This document shows, piece after piece, positions 1 to 5,152 of a stretch of 43,274 nt of DNA. Under the pieces are notes generated by a model, which was not told the DNA's origin, ran no database searches, and saw only the letters and a program-made list of their open reading frames with translations. A program made the position numbers and the translations under genes. The stretch is from a virus, in IMG/VR virus record IMGVR_UViG_3300008113_000337, positions 1 to 43,274 of that record. The stretch is one strand, 5' to 3'. Positions within the stretch are counted from its first letter, which is position 1, and each line of letters opens with the position of its first letter.

Positions 1-1
1 T

Positions 2-514
2 GTGTATCAAAAGCTAAATGAAATTTATCCCAATCTTGTCCATGCCCCAGAATTTTTAACTGAAGCAAATGCCATTCGGGATTTTATGGCAGGACAATTT
101 GCCTTTATTGGTGGTAATACAAAAGCATATATGAAAGAAGCTGAACGTATCATTTTGAAGACACAACCATATCTTCAAACCATATATCATTGTACTATCG
201 GTGAAGCTGCTATGGCTAAGTATGCAATCAATACTTTTCTTGCAACCAAGGTCTCCTTCATGAATGAGATTTATAAGTTGGCACAGAAAATGAATTGTGA
301 CTATGAGATTGTTTCTCAAATGGTTATGTCTGACAATCGTATTGGTCGTAGTCATATGAAAGTACCAGGCCCCGACGGAAAATTCGGATTCGGTGGTATG
401 TGCTTTCCGAAGGACACTTCGGCCCTGTTAAAATTTGCAGAAAGCAATGGTGTACATTTAGGTGTACTTGATAGCGCAATTAGAGTAAATAAATCTTTAA
501 GAGACGACGTTTGA
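2..514 (+). CDS. UDP-glucose 6-dehydrogenase-like protein, 5'-truncated by window edge
   Basis: The last 170 residues of a UDP-glucose/GDP-mannose dehydrogenase family enzyme, which oxidises UDP-glucose to UDP-glucuronate with NAD. Visible are the central-helix segment KYAINTFLATKVSFMNE, which carries the conserved Lys and Asn, and the catalytic-cysteine motif GGMCFPKDT near residue 132. The N-terminal Rossmann domain lies outside the window; the GTG at base 2 is probably not the true start. The protein stops about 30 residues after the cysteine motif, so the usual C-terminal UDP-binding domain (over 100 residues) is missing. That matches a short phage-type enzyme or a truncated one. It may supply sugar precursors for glycosylation, but that is inference. 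Confidence 0.85.
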   Translation: MYQKLNEIYPNLVHAPEFLTEANAIRDFMAGQFAFIGGNTKAYMKEAERIILKTQPYLQTIYHCTIGEAAMAKYAINTFLATKVSFMNEIYKLAQKMNCDYEIVSQMVMSDNRIGRSHMKVPGPDGKFGFGGMCFPKDTSALLKFAESNGVHLGVLDSAIRVNKSLRDDV

Positions 515-527
515 CGGTGTCAGGTTG

Positions 528-535
528 TATAAATA
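528..535 (+). promoter_or_regulatory. T4-type late promoter (TATAAATA)
   Basis: An exact TATAAATA box lies 7 bases upstream of the small ORF at 542. The same octamer precedes virion genes further along. In T4 this box is read by the late sigma factor gp55. Confidence 0.5.
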
Positions 536-541
536 AATTAT

Positions 542-661
542 ATGTTTAAAGGAAAGCAAATGCTTCATCATCAACCCATTATATGTAAAGATTCTTATGG
601 CAGACTGCCACAAGTTGCCTTTGCACGCACAGAGTCAAATTGGAGTCTGCATCGGGGTTAA
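542..661 (+). CDS. small ORF, 39 residues, unknown
   Basis: An ATG-to-TAA frame of 40 codons starts MFKGKQMLHHQPIICKDSYG. It sits just behind a late-type promoter box and 27 bases ahead of a terminator hairpin, so it fills a plausible transcription unit. No good Shine-Dalgarno sequence is visible. I recognise no family; it could equally be a short untranslated late RNA. Confidence 0.3.
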   Translation: MFKGKQMLHHQPIICKDSYGRLPQVAFARTESNWSLHRG

Positions 662-687
662 TGTAAAGTAATTTTTCTTATACAAAG

Positions 688-720
688 ACCTCGGTACCCT
701 AAAGTCCGAGGTTTTCCTTT
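688..720 (+). terminator. rho-independent terminator
   Basis: Stem ACCTCGG (688-694) pairs with CCGAGGT (706-712) around an 11-base loop and is followed by TTTCCTTTCTT. It closes the unit that starts at the late promoter at 528 and separates it from the tRNA array. Of the gene-poor stretch 515-933, the rest holds the two promoters below and nothing else I can identify. Confidence 0.75.
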
Positions 721-750
721 CTTAAAACCTTTTTATTAATACCCTTGCAT

Positions 751-779
751 TTGACTCGGGTACTAAAAGGTGTTATAAT
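751..779 (+). promoter_or_regulatory. sigma70-type promoter
   Basis: TTGACT and TATAAT are separated by 17 bases. It is the first of two tandem promoters in front of the tRNA array and needs only the host RNA polymerase. Confidence 0.75.
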
Positions 780-848
780 CAAGACATAGAACAAAGAAAC
801 CGAAAGGTTTCAGTAACATAGCAAGCTAAAGGGTTATTCTTTTTAGAT

Positions 849-877
849 TTGACAAAGTTATAAAAGTGTTTTATAAT
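849..877 (+). promoter_or_regulatory. sigma70-type promoter, perfect consensus
   Basis: TTGACA, 17-base spacer, TATAAT. The predicted start is near 884, about 50 bases upstream of tRNA-Ile, so it should drive the tRNA array. Confidence 0.85.
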
Positions 878-933
878 AGTGTTATCGGTTGATCGTGATC
901 GAGACAAGGTTCATTTAAAATTTGCGTACCAAC

Positions 934-1007
934 CCTTTCGTAGCTCAATGGTAGAGCACTCGGCTGATAACCGGTAGACACAAGTTCGATTCTTGTCGAA
1001 AGGACCA
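934..1007 (+). tRNA. tRNA-Ile(GAU)
   Basis: Acceptor CCTTTCG pairs with CGAAAGG, followed by A73 and encoded CCA. D-stem GCTC/GAGC, anticodon loop CTGATAA (GAU at 966-968), T-arm ACAAG-TTCGATT-CTTGT. The outer anticodon-stem pair C27-U43 is mismatched. Confidence 0.93.
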
Positions 1008-1240
1008 TATTAAATTACATTGGTTACCAAGCCAGTAGGTAATTTATGCAGAGAATTAAATCCTAGTGACGGCTAGGCTCTGCTAAGTTACATGAAAGGT
1101 GGAAATCGGCTTAGGCTTAGATCAGTAGTCGCGCTGGAACAGCTTGGCAAGTAATGTGGTTGATAGACAAGTCCGTGGACGACACGGTAGGGCAGGTTTA
1201 AAACTGTTATTTCTATCAAACACCCAGTGTAATTTAATAT
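1007..1240 (+). ncRNA. structured inter-tRNA RNA module 1
   Basis: The ends are complementary over 17 bases: 1007-1023 pairs with 1224-1240, with one G-U pair. The stem begins at the last base of the upstream tRNA CCA and ends 8 bases before tRNA-Glu. Inside are several perfect hairpins: TTACC/GGTAA, GCAGAG/CTCTGC enclosing CCTAG/CTAGG, CCGTG/CACGG, and TTGATAGA/TCTATCAA. There is no ORF. I cannot assign it to a known family; ornate phage RNAs that sit among tRNA genes (GOLLD, ROOL) are the first to compare. Confidence 0.65.
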
Positions 1241-1248
1241 GTTTTTAT

Positions 1249-1324
1249 GTCCCGCTCATCTAGCGGCCTAGGATACCAGCCTTTCACGTTGGTCACACGG
1301 GTTCGAATCCCGTGCGGGACGCCA
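1249..1324 (+). tRNA. tRNA-Glu(UUC)
   Basis: Acceptor GTCCCGC/GCGGGAC, G73, encoded CCA. Anticodon stem CCAGC/GTTGG around loop CTTTCAC (UUC), T-arm ACGGG-TTCGAAT-CCCGT. Confidence 0.95.
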
Positions 1325-1443
1325 TTATTCTGTGGCTTATAAGCTCAGAGACTTGGCCTAGTGTTATGTAACCTATTCAATAAACCGTAAACTCGAGTAA
1401 AGCGGTTGAGAGTGGGCATATAGTATAGGCTACAGAATAATGG
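1322..1443 (+). ncRNA. structured inter-tRNA RNA module 2
   Basis: CCATTATTCTGTGG (1322-1335) pairs with CTACAGAATAATGG (1430-1443) over 14 bases with one G-U. The 5' strand includes the CCA of tRNA-Glu, and the 3' strand ends 4 bases before tRNA-Cys. Inner stems AACCG/CGGTT and GCCTA/TAGGC are visible. No ORF is present. Confidence 0.6.
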
Positions 1444-1447
1444 TAAT

Positions 1448-1525
1448 GTATCGGTGGCAGAGCGGTCCAATGCACGGGATTGCAAATCCTGAAAACCGGG
1501 GGTTCGATTCCCTCCCGATACTCCA
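1448..1525 (+). tRNA. tRNA-Cys(GCA)
   Basis: Acceptor GTATCGG/CCGATAC, U73, encoded CCA. Anticodon stem CGGGA/TCCTG with loop TTGCAAA (GCA), T-arm GGGGG-TTCGATT-CCCTC. Confidence 0.95.
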
Positions 1526-1534
1526 ATATAATGC

Positions 1535-1562
1535 TTGACATATATTATAAAGATGTTATAAT
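1535..1562 (+). promoter_or_regulatory. sigma70-type promoter
   Basis: TTGACA, 16-base spacer, TATAAT, 20 bases upstream of tRNA-Asp. It re-initiates transcription inside the tRNA array. Confidence 0.75.
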
Positions 1563-1581
1563 AGAAACAAGTAACAAATTT

Positions 1582-1658
1582 GCACCGTTAGCTCAGTTGG
1601 TTAGATCGCTTGCCTGTCACGCAAGAGGCCAGGGGTTCGAGTCCCCTACGGTGCGCCA
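1582..1658 (+). tRNA. tRNA-Asp(GUC)
   Basis: Acceptor GCACCGT/ACGGTGC, G73, encoded CCA. Anticodon stem CTTGC/GCAAG with loop CTGTCAC (GUC), T-arm AGGGG-TTCGAGT-CCCCT. The D-stem GCTC faces an imperfect partner. Confidence 0.95.
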
Positions 1659-1671
1659 TGATTGTTATTTT

Positions 1672-1716
1672 GCCCCGATGGTGGAATTGGTAGACGTGGC
1701 TAAAAACACAGATACC
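1672..1716 (+). pseudogene. 5' part of a tRNA-Leu gene, interrupted
   Basis: GCCCCGA followed by TG and a Leu-type D-arm (GTGGAATTGGTAGA) is the 5' half of a class II leucine tRNA. The sequence then degenerates in the anticodon arm and leads into the HNH endonuclease gene at 1748. A matching 3' half (acceptor CTGGGGC, A73, CCA) lies at 2264-2293. Acceptor pairing between the halves is 6 of 7, with one G-U, which suggests one gene was split by an insertion. Confidence 0.6.
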
Positions 1717-1747
1717 ATATATATTGTATATACCTAAAAGGAAAATC

Positions 1748-2185
1748 ATGAAGGACATATACGAATATATAGAATTATCAAAAGATAAAAGACAAGAACA
1801 CCTTAAATTAGATGAAAATTGTATTGAAAGAGGAGCAGGTAGTTATTATTTTAAAGGACTATTAGCACACGAATTAGACACAAGTATTCCCACTGGACAT
1901 AAGATACATTTATGTCATGCTTGCAACAATGCTGCTTGCGGAAATCCTAATCATATGTATTGGGGTACTGCTCAAGAAAATAGGCAAGATCAAGTAGTTA
2001 ACGGCGGTAAAACTATTTGGGAACGAATGGTAGAAAAACATGGTTTAGAAAAAGCAAAAAATATTGCGAGCAAAAGTAAATTAAAAAATAAAAGTGGCGC
2101 AGGAAATAAAGGTAAATCTAAATCAGAAGAACATAAAGCAAAAATATCTGCAAACCATAAAGGTGGCAGGAAAAAGCGGATGTGA
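1748..2185 (+). CDS. HNH homing endonuclease
   Basis: 145 residues from the ATG at 1748, which has AAAAGGA 6 bases upstream. The frame extends 24 bases further 5' but without a ribosome site. The HNH core is HLCHACNNAACGNPNH at residues 54-69, followed by MYWGT, and has the paired cysteines and the histidines of this family. The basic tail (NKGKSKSEEHKAKIS) resembles a NUMOD3 DNA-binding repeat. The gene sits between two halves of a tRNA-Leu, and its last 10 bases overlap the start of tRNA-Leu(UAG). It probably cleaves an uninterrupted tRNA locus in related phages and spreads by recombination; the target is inference. Confidence 0.85.
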   Translation: MKDIYEYIELSKDKRQEHLKLDENCIERGAGSYYFKGLLAHELDTSIPTGHKIHLCHACNNAACGNPNHMYWGTAQENRQDQVVNGGKTIWERMVEKHGLEKAKNIASKSKLKNKSGAGNKGKSKSEEHKAKISANHKGGRKKRM

Positions 2186-2259
2186 TGTAATGGTAGCCAT
2201 GCGAGTCTTAGAAGCTCGTGTCGAAAGGCGTGTGAGTTCGAGTCTCACCATCCGCACCA
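2176..2259 (+). tRNA. tRNA-Leu(UAG)
   Basis: Acceptor GCGGATG/CATCCGC, A73, encoded CCA. Three-pair D-stem ATG/CAT, anticodon stem CGAGT/GCTCG with loop CTTAGAA (UAG), a long variable arm with a GAAA loop, and T-arm GTGAG-TTCGAGT-CTCAC. Its first 10 bases overlap the end of the HNH gene. Confidence 0.93.
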
Positions 2260-2263
2260 AATT

Positions 2264-2293
2264 TTAGGAGTTCGAGTCCCCTCTGGGGCACCA
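2264..2293 (+). pseudogene. 3' part of a tRNA-Leu gene
   Basis: T-arm AGGAG-TTCGAGT-CCCCT (one mismatch), then acceptor strand CTGGGGC, A73 and CCA, with no 5' half next to it. It fits the 5' half at 1672-1716. The 547-base gap between them holds the HNH gene and a complete tRNA-Leu. Confidence 0.55.
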
Positions 2294-2304
2294 TATATAA
2301 AAAT

Positions 2305-2379
2305 GGGGGATTGGTATAGTTGGGAACACAGTAGCTTTGCAAGCTTCAGTCAGCGGTTCGACCCCGCTATCCTCCACCA
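2305..2379 (+). tRNA. tRNA-Ala(UGC)
   Basis: Acceptor GGGGGAT/ATCCTCC with a G-U at pair 3, the alanine identity position. A73, encoded CCA, anticodon loop TTTGCAA (UGC), T-arm AGCGG-TTCGACC-CCGCT. Confidence 0.93.
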
Positions 2380-2387
2380 ACAACATA

Positions 2388-2461
2388 CTCGGTGTAGTGA
2401 AATGGCATCACCCGTGGTTTGGGACCATGTAGCGCAAGTTCGATTCTTGCCACCGAGACCA
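2388..2461 (+). tRNA. tRNA-Pro(UGG)
   Basis: Acceptor CTCGGTG/CACCGAG, A73, encoded CCA. Anticodon stem CGTGG/CCATG with loop TTTGGGA (UGG), T-arm GCAAG-TTCGATT-CTTGC. Confidence 0.95.
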
Positions 2462-2481
2462 GTAAATTTTAAAGGAAAATT

Positions 2482-2676
2482 ATGAGTGCACATATTAATA
2501 TTAGAGATCGTTTTGAAGAATATTTGAAAGAGAATGAGAAATTTGAAAAAGGTAATTCGGCAGCAGGCACACGTGCTCGCAAAGCTCTAGCAGAGATGTC
2601 AAAAGAGATCAAAGCAAGACGTAACGAAATTACTGAAGAAAAGAATTCTCGTAAAGAAGAAAAAACAAAAGAGTAA
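2482..2676 (+). CDS. small histone H1-like basic protein
   Basis: 64 residues, start at the ATG with AAAGGA 5 bases upstream. The pattern GNSAAGTRARKAL followed by a helical Lys/Arg/Glu-rich segment is that of short proteins annotated as histone-H1-like in bacteria and phages. They are thought to bind DNA or RNA, but the function is poorly known. The protein is predicted to be almost entirely helical, with no cysteines. It lies between tRNA-Pro and tRNA-Asn and is probably co-transcribed with them. Confidence 0.7.
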   Translation: MSAHINIRDRFEEYLKENEKFEKGNSAAGTRARKALAEMSKEIKARRNEITEEKNSRKEEKTKE

Positions 2677-2683
2677 AGTATAT

Positions 2684-2759
2684 TCCCTAGTAGCTCAGCG
2701 GTAGAAGCACCTGACTGTTAATCAGGGTGTCGGTGGTTCGATCCCACCCTGGGGAGCCA
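2684..2759 (+). tRNA. tRNA-Asn(GUU)
   Basis: Acceptor TCCCTAG/CTGGGGA, G73, encoded CCA. Anticodon stem CCTGA/TCAGG with loop CTGTTAA (GUU), and a T-arm with loop TTCGATC. Confidence 0.95.
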
Positions 2760-2828
2760 AGTTTAGGATGCGTCCAGCAAATAAAAAAATTCAACTTGTA
2801 ATTGAAAAATAAGCATCCTGTTATTTTT

Positions 2829-2912
2829 GGAGATGTGGCAGAGAGGTCGATTGCGGCAGACTGTAAATCTGTTCTTAACAGCACGGTGGTTCGAATCCAT
2901 CCGTCTCCACCA
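2829..2912 (+). tRNA. tRNA-Tyr(GUA)
   Basis: Acceptor GGAGATG/CGTCTCC, A73, encoded CCA. Anticodon stem GCAGA/TCTGT with loop CTGTAAA (GUA), and a long variable arm as expected for bacterial tRNA-Tyr. Confidence 0.95.
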
Positions 2913-2918
2913 ATTTTT

Positions 2919-2993
2919 GCCTGGTTAGCTCAGTGGTAGAGCGTCTCCTTTACACGGAGAGGGTCCGCGGTTCGATACCGTGACCAGGTACCA
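2919..2993 (+). tRNA. tRNA-Val(UAC)
   Basis: Acceptor GCCTGGT/ACCAGGT (G1-U72 wobble), A73, encoded CCA. Anticodon stem TCTCC/GGAGA with loop TTTACAC (UAC). Confidence 0.95.
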
Positions 2994-3006
2994 TTTTAGG
3001 AATCAC

Positions 3007-3273
3007 ATGATAGTTACACCATTGAAGAAAAAAGTCCTCGTTGCAGAGAATGCCCGTGAGACACAAACAGAGTCTGGCATTATTCTTGAGGGTACTCAAG
3101 GTTACGGTGATTCAAAGACAGGTAAAGTTATTGCCATTGGCCCAGATGTTACTGAGGTCAAGGTTGGCGATGACATTTATATGTTGTGGAATAAATGTAC
3201 TGTGGTAAATGTCGATGGAGCACAACGTGTTATGATCGATGAAGAAAACATTGTTGCAGTACTAGACAAATAA
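3007..3273 (+). CDS. GroES-like co-chaperonin (gp31-type)
   Basis: 88 residues from the ATG at 3007, with AGGA 6 bases upstream. The order of motifs is that of GroES: an N-terminal beta strand (VTPLKKKVLVAE), a mobile loop with the hydrophobic GroEL-binding tripeptide (SGIILEG), GKVIAIGP, VKVGD, and the C-terminal EENIVAVL. It is near the 97 residues of GroES and shorter than T4 gp31 (111). It would cap host GroEL, as gp31 does for folding the major capsid protein. Its place inside the tRNA array, between tRNA-Val and tRNA-Thr, suggests early expression. Confidence 0.85.
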   Translation: MIVTPLKKKVLVAENARETQTESGIILEGTQGYGDSKTGKVIAIGPDVTEVKVGDDIYMLWNKCTVVNVDGAQRVMIDEENIVAVLDK

Positions 3274-3279
3274 ATTTTT

Positions 3280-3355
3280 GCCCTCTTAGCTCATTTGGTA
3301 GAGCAACGGTTTTGTAATCCGTAGGTGGTCAGTTCGAATCCGACAGAGGGCACCA
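3280..3355 (+). tRNA. tRNA-Thr(UGU)
   Basis: Acceptor GCCCTCT/AGAGGGC, A73, encoded CCA, anticodon loop TTTGTAA (UGU). The anticodon stem ACGGT/TCCGT has an inner U-U mismatch. Confidence 0.93.
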
Positions 3356-3360
3356 AATAA

Positions 3361-3395
3361 CTGCCGATAGTTCAACGGATAGTTCAAAAGTCTTA
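3361..3395 (+). pseudogene. tRNA 5'-half fragment
   Basis: CTGCCGATAGTTCAACGGAT has the look of an acceptor strand plus D-arm. It then runs into AT-rich sequence, with no anticodon or T-arm before the next tRNA. It resembles the 5' end of the neighbouring tRNA-Arg (CTGCCCT) and may be a duplication remnant. Confidence 0.45.
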
Positions 3396-3399
3396 ATTT

Positions 3400-3407
3400 T
3401 ATAAATA
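3400..3407 (+). promoter_or_regulatory. T4-type late promoter box
   Basis: An exact TATAAATA lies just upstream of tRNA-Arg(UCU) and about 110 bases ahead of the endonuclease gene at 3510. Late transcription of the endonuclease through the tRNA is plausible. Confidence 0.45.
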
Positions 3408-3416
3408 ATATATCAA

Positions 3417-3494
3417 CTGCCCTTAGCTCAGCTGGATAGTAGCAACAGCCTTCTAAGCTGTAGGTCAGTGGTTCGAATCCACTAGGGCAGGCCA
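3417..3494 (+). tRNA. tRNA-Arg(UCU)
   Basis: Acceptor CTGCCCT/AGGGCAG, G73, encoded CCA. Anticodon stem ACAGC/GCTGT with loop CTTCTAA (UCU). Confidence 0.95.
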
Positions 3495-3509
3495 TTTTTA
3501 AGGTAGTAT

Positions 3510-4145
3510 ATGTTTAAAAAATTAGATTGTTGTAAATATTGTAATTTTTCTTTTTTAGAATTAAATACAAATCAGCGAGCAAATCATAGTCGTTGGTGTA
3601 AAATGAATCCTAAAAGAAAAGAATATTCTGATAAATTAATTGATGCAAGATTACGAATAAAAAATCCTAGAAATCAATATGTTAAAGCTAAAGATGAAGG
3701 TAGAGTTATACCTGTTGCTCCAAATAAAGGTAAACCTGGATATTTTTTAGGTAAAAAACATTCAGATGATACTAAAAATATTATAAAACAAAAAGCATTA
3801 GCCAGTCCTCATAGAAGATTAATACGATCAATAAAAGAATATAAATGTAAAGATAATTCTACAGTAATGCTAGATTCCAGTTGGGAAGTTGCATTGGCTA
3901 AGAGATTAGACAAATTAAATGTTTCCTGGATAAGACCAAAAACTCCAATGATATGGATCGATAGTAAGGGCCAGTCTAGACATTATTTCCCCGATTTTTA
4001 TTTACCAGAATATGATTTATATTTAGATCCAAAAAATCCTTTAGCAATTAAAGCTCAAGAAGAAAAAGTAAATTGGTTAATAGTAAACGTAAAAAATTTA
4101 CGTTTTCTTAAATCGTTAAATGAGTGTAATACATTTACACTTTAA
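3510..4145 (+). CDS. homing endonuclease, Vsr/EDxHD-like fold
   Basis: 211 residues. Residues 7-30 form a possible zinc finger (CCKYC ... H-SRWC). Residues 70-95 resemble a NUMOD3 repeat (GYFLGKKHSDDTK). The catalytic half carries DSSWE (122-126), YFPDFYLP (159-166) and DPKNP (173-177), the signature of phage endonucleases related to the very-short-patch repair nuclease, such as I-Bth0305I. The start ATG follows AAGGTAGTAT, a modest ribosome site. The gene lies directly behind tRNA-Arg and 4 bases before a degenerate tRNA-like sequence, as expected for an element that targets tRNA loci. Confidence 0.75.
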   Translation: MFKKLDCCKYCNFSFLELNTNQRANHSRWCKMNPKRKEYSDKLIDARLRIKNPRNQYVKAKDEGRVIPVAPNKGKPGYFLGKKHSDDTKNIIKQKALASPHRRLIRSIKEYKCKDNSTVMLDSSWEVALAKRLDKLNVSWIRPKTPMIWIDSKGQSRHYFPDFYLPEYDLYLDPKNPLAIKAQEEKVNWLIVNVKNLRFLKSLNECNTFTL

Positions 4146-4149
4146 AGTT

Positions 4150-4235
4150 TGCAGATAACGGTTGGGGTAGGCGCCCTGTAAAGAGCGTTACATACTAGTT
4201 TCCCTCGGTGGTTCGAATCCATCGGTCTGCACCCA
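4150..4235 (+). pseudogene. degenerate tRNA-like sequence (Tyr-like loop)
   Basis: TGCAGAT pairs with GTCTGCA, followed by C and CCA. A good T-arm (GGTGG-TTCGAAT-CCATC) is present, and CTGTAAA would be a Tyr-type anticodon loop (GUA). However, the anticodon stem does not pair and there is one extra base between T-stem and acceptor, so it is probably not a working tRNA. It begins 5 bases after the endonuclease stop. Confidence 0.4.
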
Positions 4236-4241
4236 GTTCAT

Positions 4242-4300
4242 GCGTTCACCTAGTTTAAGTGGTGATTAAATCTGTCCGTGGATCTGTTCAGAGCGCACCA
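4242..4300 (+). pseudogene. short tRNA-like element with CCA end
   Basis: GCGTTC pairs with GAGCGC, followed by A and CCA. Inside is a TCACC/GGTGA hairpin, but there is no normal T-loop. At 59 bases it lacks at least one arm. It is either a decayed tRNA or part of a larger structured RNA. Confidence 0.3.
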
Positions 4301-4306
4301 AGTTAT

Positions 4307-4372
4307 GTTTTAGAAACTGCGTTAATAGCGTCAAGGCGGATCGGCTAAACAAATGCCCCGTAAGACTAAAAC
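4307..4372 (+). ncRNA. small closed RNA module
   Basis: GTTTTAG (4307-4313) pairs with CTAAAAC (4366-4372), and the 3' strand is followed by TTTTTATA. It lies between two degenerate tRNA-like elements. It could be a terminator-like end or another spacer RNA of the kind seen at 1007 and 5763. Confidence 0.35.
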
Positions 4373-4381
4373 TTTTTATAT

Positions 4382-4451
4382 GCCCCGGACTGTGTTGCGA
4401 GTTGGATTTGAAGCCAAACGCAGACAGGTTTGATTCCTGTTAGGTGCACCA
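4382..4451 (+). pseudogene. degenerate tRNA-like sequence with CCA end
   Basis: A T-arm (ACAGG-TTTGATT-CCTGT) and a 3' end TAGGTGC-A-CCA are present, but the acceptor GCCCCGG mispairs at two places. The middle folds into one long hairpin (TGCG plus TTGG with CCAA plus CGCA) instead of a normal anticodon arm. Confidence 0.35.
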
Positions 4452-4454
4452 AGT

Positions 4455-4528
4455 TTTGTGGTAAGGAAAGTAAAAGGAGAATGGGCAAGTCATAGGACGC
4501 TATGGACAGATACCTCACCTGCCACAAA
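4455..4528 (+). ncRNA. structured inter-tRNA RNA module 3
   Basis: TTTGTGG (4455-4461) pairs with CCACAAA (4522-4528), with an extra AGG/CCT step inside. The 74-base module has a tRNA-sized 7-pair end stem but no T-loop or anticodon arm. Confidence 0.45.
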
Positions 4529-4533
4529 TTAGT

Positions 4534-4753
4534 TTTGTAAGTGTCAGCAAGAGAATGTCACGCTATAAAGGTTTCTTCGAAGGACTGATATAGTAGAAGG
4601 GGACGGGTTCAACTCCCGGCTGATCGTAAGATCGGTGCAGTATGGTTGCAAACTGGATTAGTATCCCAAGTGATATCCATCGTGTACGAGGTCAGGCTAG
4701 GCGGCCGGTAAGTCCTGAATAAATCTACGATAAACGTGACGTAGGCTTACAAA
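4534..4753 (+). ncRNA. structured inter-tRNA RNA module 4 with embedded tRNA mimic
   Basis: TTTGTAAG (4534-4541) pairs with CTTACAAA (4746-4753), ending 8 bases before tRNA-Gln. Inside, TCAGC (4544-4548) pairs with GCTGA (4619-4623), and directly 5' of that strand sits a T-arm (CGGG-TTCAACT-CCCG, 4604-4618). That is the acceptor/T-arm geometry of a tRNA but without CCA. A GATC-GUAA-GATC hairpin and a CTACG/CGTAG stem follow. The TTCAACT loop is also typical of tmRNA, yet no tag or second half is near. Confidence 0.6.
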
Positions 4754-4761
4754 TTCATTGT

Positions 4762-4835
4762 TGGGGGTTAGTGTAGCGGTAACACTACAGACTTTGACTC
4801 TGTCATCACTGGTTCGATCCCAGTACCCTCTGCCA
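4762..4835 (+). tRNA. tRNA-Gln(UUG)
   Basis: Acceptor TGGGGGT/ACCCTCT with an unpaired U1-U72, in keeping with the weak first pair of tRNA-Gln. G73, encoded CCA, anticodon stem ACAGA/TCTGT with loop CTTTGAC (UUG). Confidence 0.93.
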
Positions 4836-4848
4836 AATAACCGAGCAT

Positions 4849-4877
4849 TTGACTCGGATTCAAAAAGATGTTATAAT
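4849..4877 (+). promoter_or_regulatory. sigma70-type promoter
   Basis: TTGACT, 17-base spacer, TATAAT. It drives the small ORF at 4897 and the tRNA-Lys that overlaps its end. Confidence 0.8.
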
Positions 4878-4896
4878 AGTGTTTTAGGAGATAAAG

Positions 4897-5040
4897 ATGA
4901 AGCACAAGATAATCGTCAAGCAACGTAACCCCTTCGTTGTTTTGACATTAAAAAGAAAAGCGGGTAGCCATCGTAAGCCATTCAAGGCAATGCGAAAGGC
5001 ACACAATCAAATTCTAATTGGACCTGAAACTTTAAGGTGA
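4897..5040 (+). CDS. small basic protein, 47 residues, unknown
   Basis: An ATG with AGGAG 6 bases upstream and a promoter 20 bases before that. The product starts MKHKIIVKQRNPFVV and is rich in Lys and Arg (KRKAGSHRKPFKAMRKAH). I have an impression of similar small basic phage proteins but know no function; RNA or DNA binding is possible from charge alone. The last 21 bases, including the TGA, form the acceptor and D-stem strands of tRNA-Lys, so coding and tRNA sequence are shared. Confidence 0.6.
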   Translation: MKHKIIVKQRNPFVVLTLKRKAGSHRKPFKAMRKAHNQILIGPETLR

Positions 5041-5093
5041 AGTAACGAGCTTTTAACTCGTAAAATCCGGATCGTTACCGGACAGGTCTACCA
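5020..5093 (+). tRNA. tRNA-Lys(UUU)
   Basis: Acceptor GGACCTG/CAGGTCT (first pair G-U), D-stem ACTT/AAGT, anticodon stem ACGAG/CTCGT with loop CTTTTAA (UUU), T-stem TCCGG/CCGGA, A73, encoded CCA. The T-loop ATCGTTA departs from the usual TTCRANY. The 5' end lies inside the small ORF at 4897. Confidence 0.85.
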
Positions 5094-5118
5094 AGTGCAT
5101 TCTTTAGTATCGAACTCT

Positions 5119-5126
5119 TATAAATA
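5119..5126 (+). promoter_or_regulatory. T4-type late promoter (TATAAATA)
   Basis: An exact octamer 26 bases upstream of the HNH endonuclease start at 5153. Late promoters in front of homing-endonuclease genes are known in T4. Confidence 0.75.
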
Positions 5127-5152
5127 TTAAAATATTTTAATAAAGGTTCGAT

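Noticed and set aside
511-533. TTGACG with TATAAA as a sigma70 promoter
   Set aside because: The spacer is only 11 bases; the TATAAATA late box explains the sequence.
1480-1737. 85-residue forward ORF from 1480 to 1737
   Set aside because: It runs through tRNA-Cys, a promoter, tRNA-Asp and a tRNA-Leu fragment; the translation is of tRNA sequence.
4534-4753. Second tmRNA, because of the TTCAACT T-loop
   Set aside because: No D-loop analogue (TTCGACAGG-like), no tag ORF and no CCA end are present.
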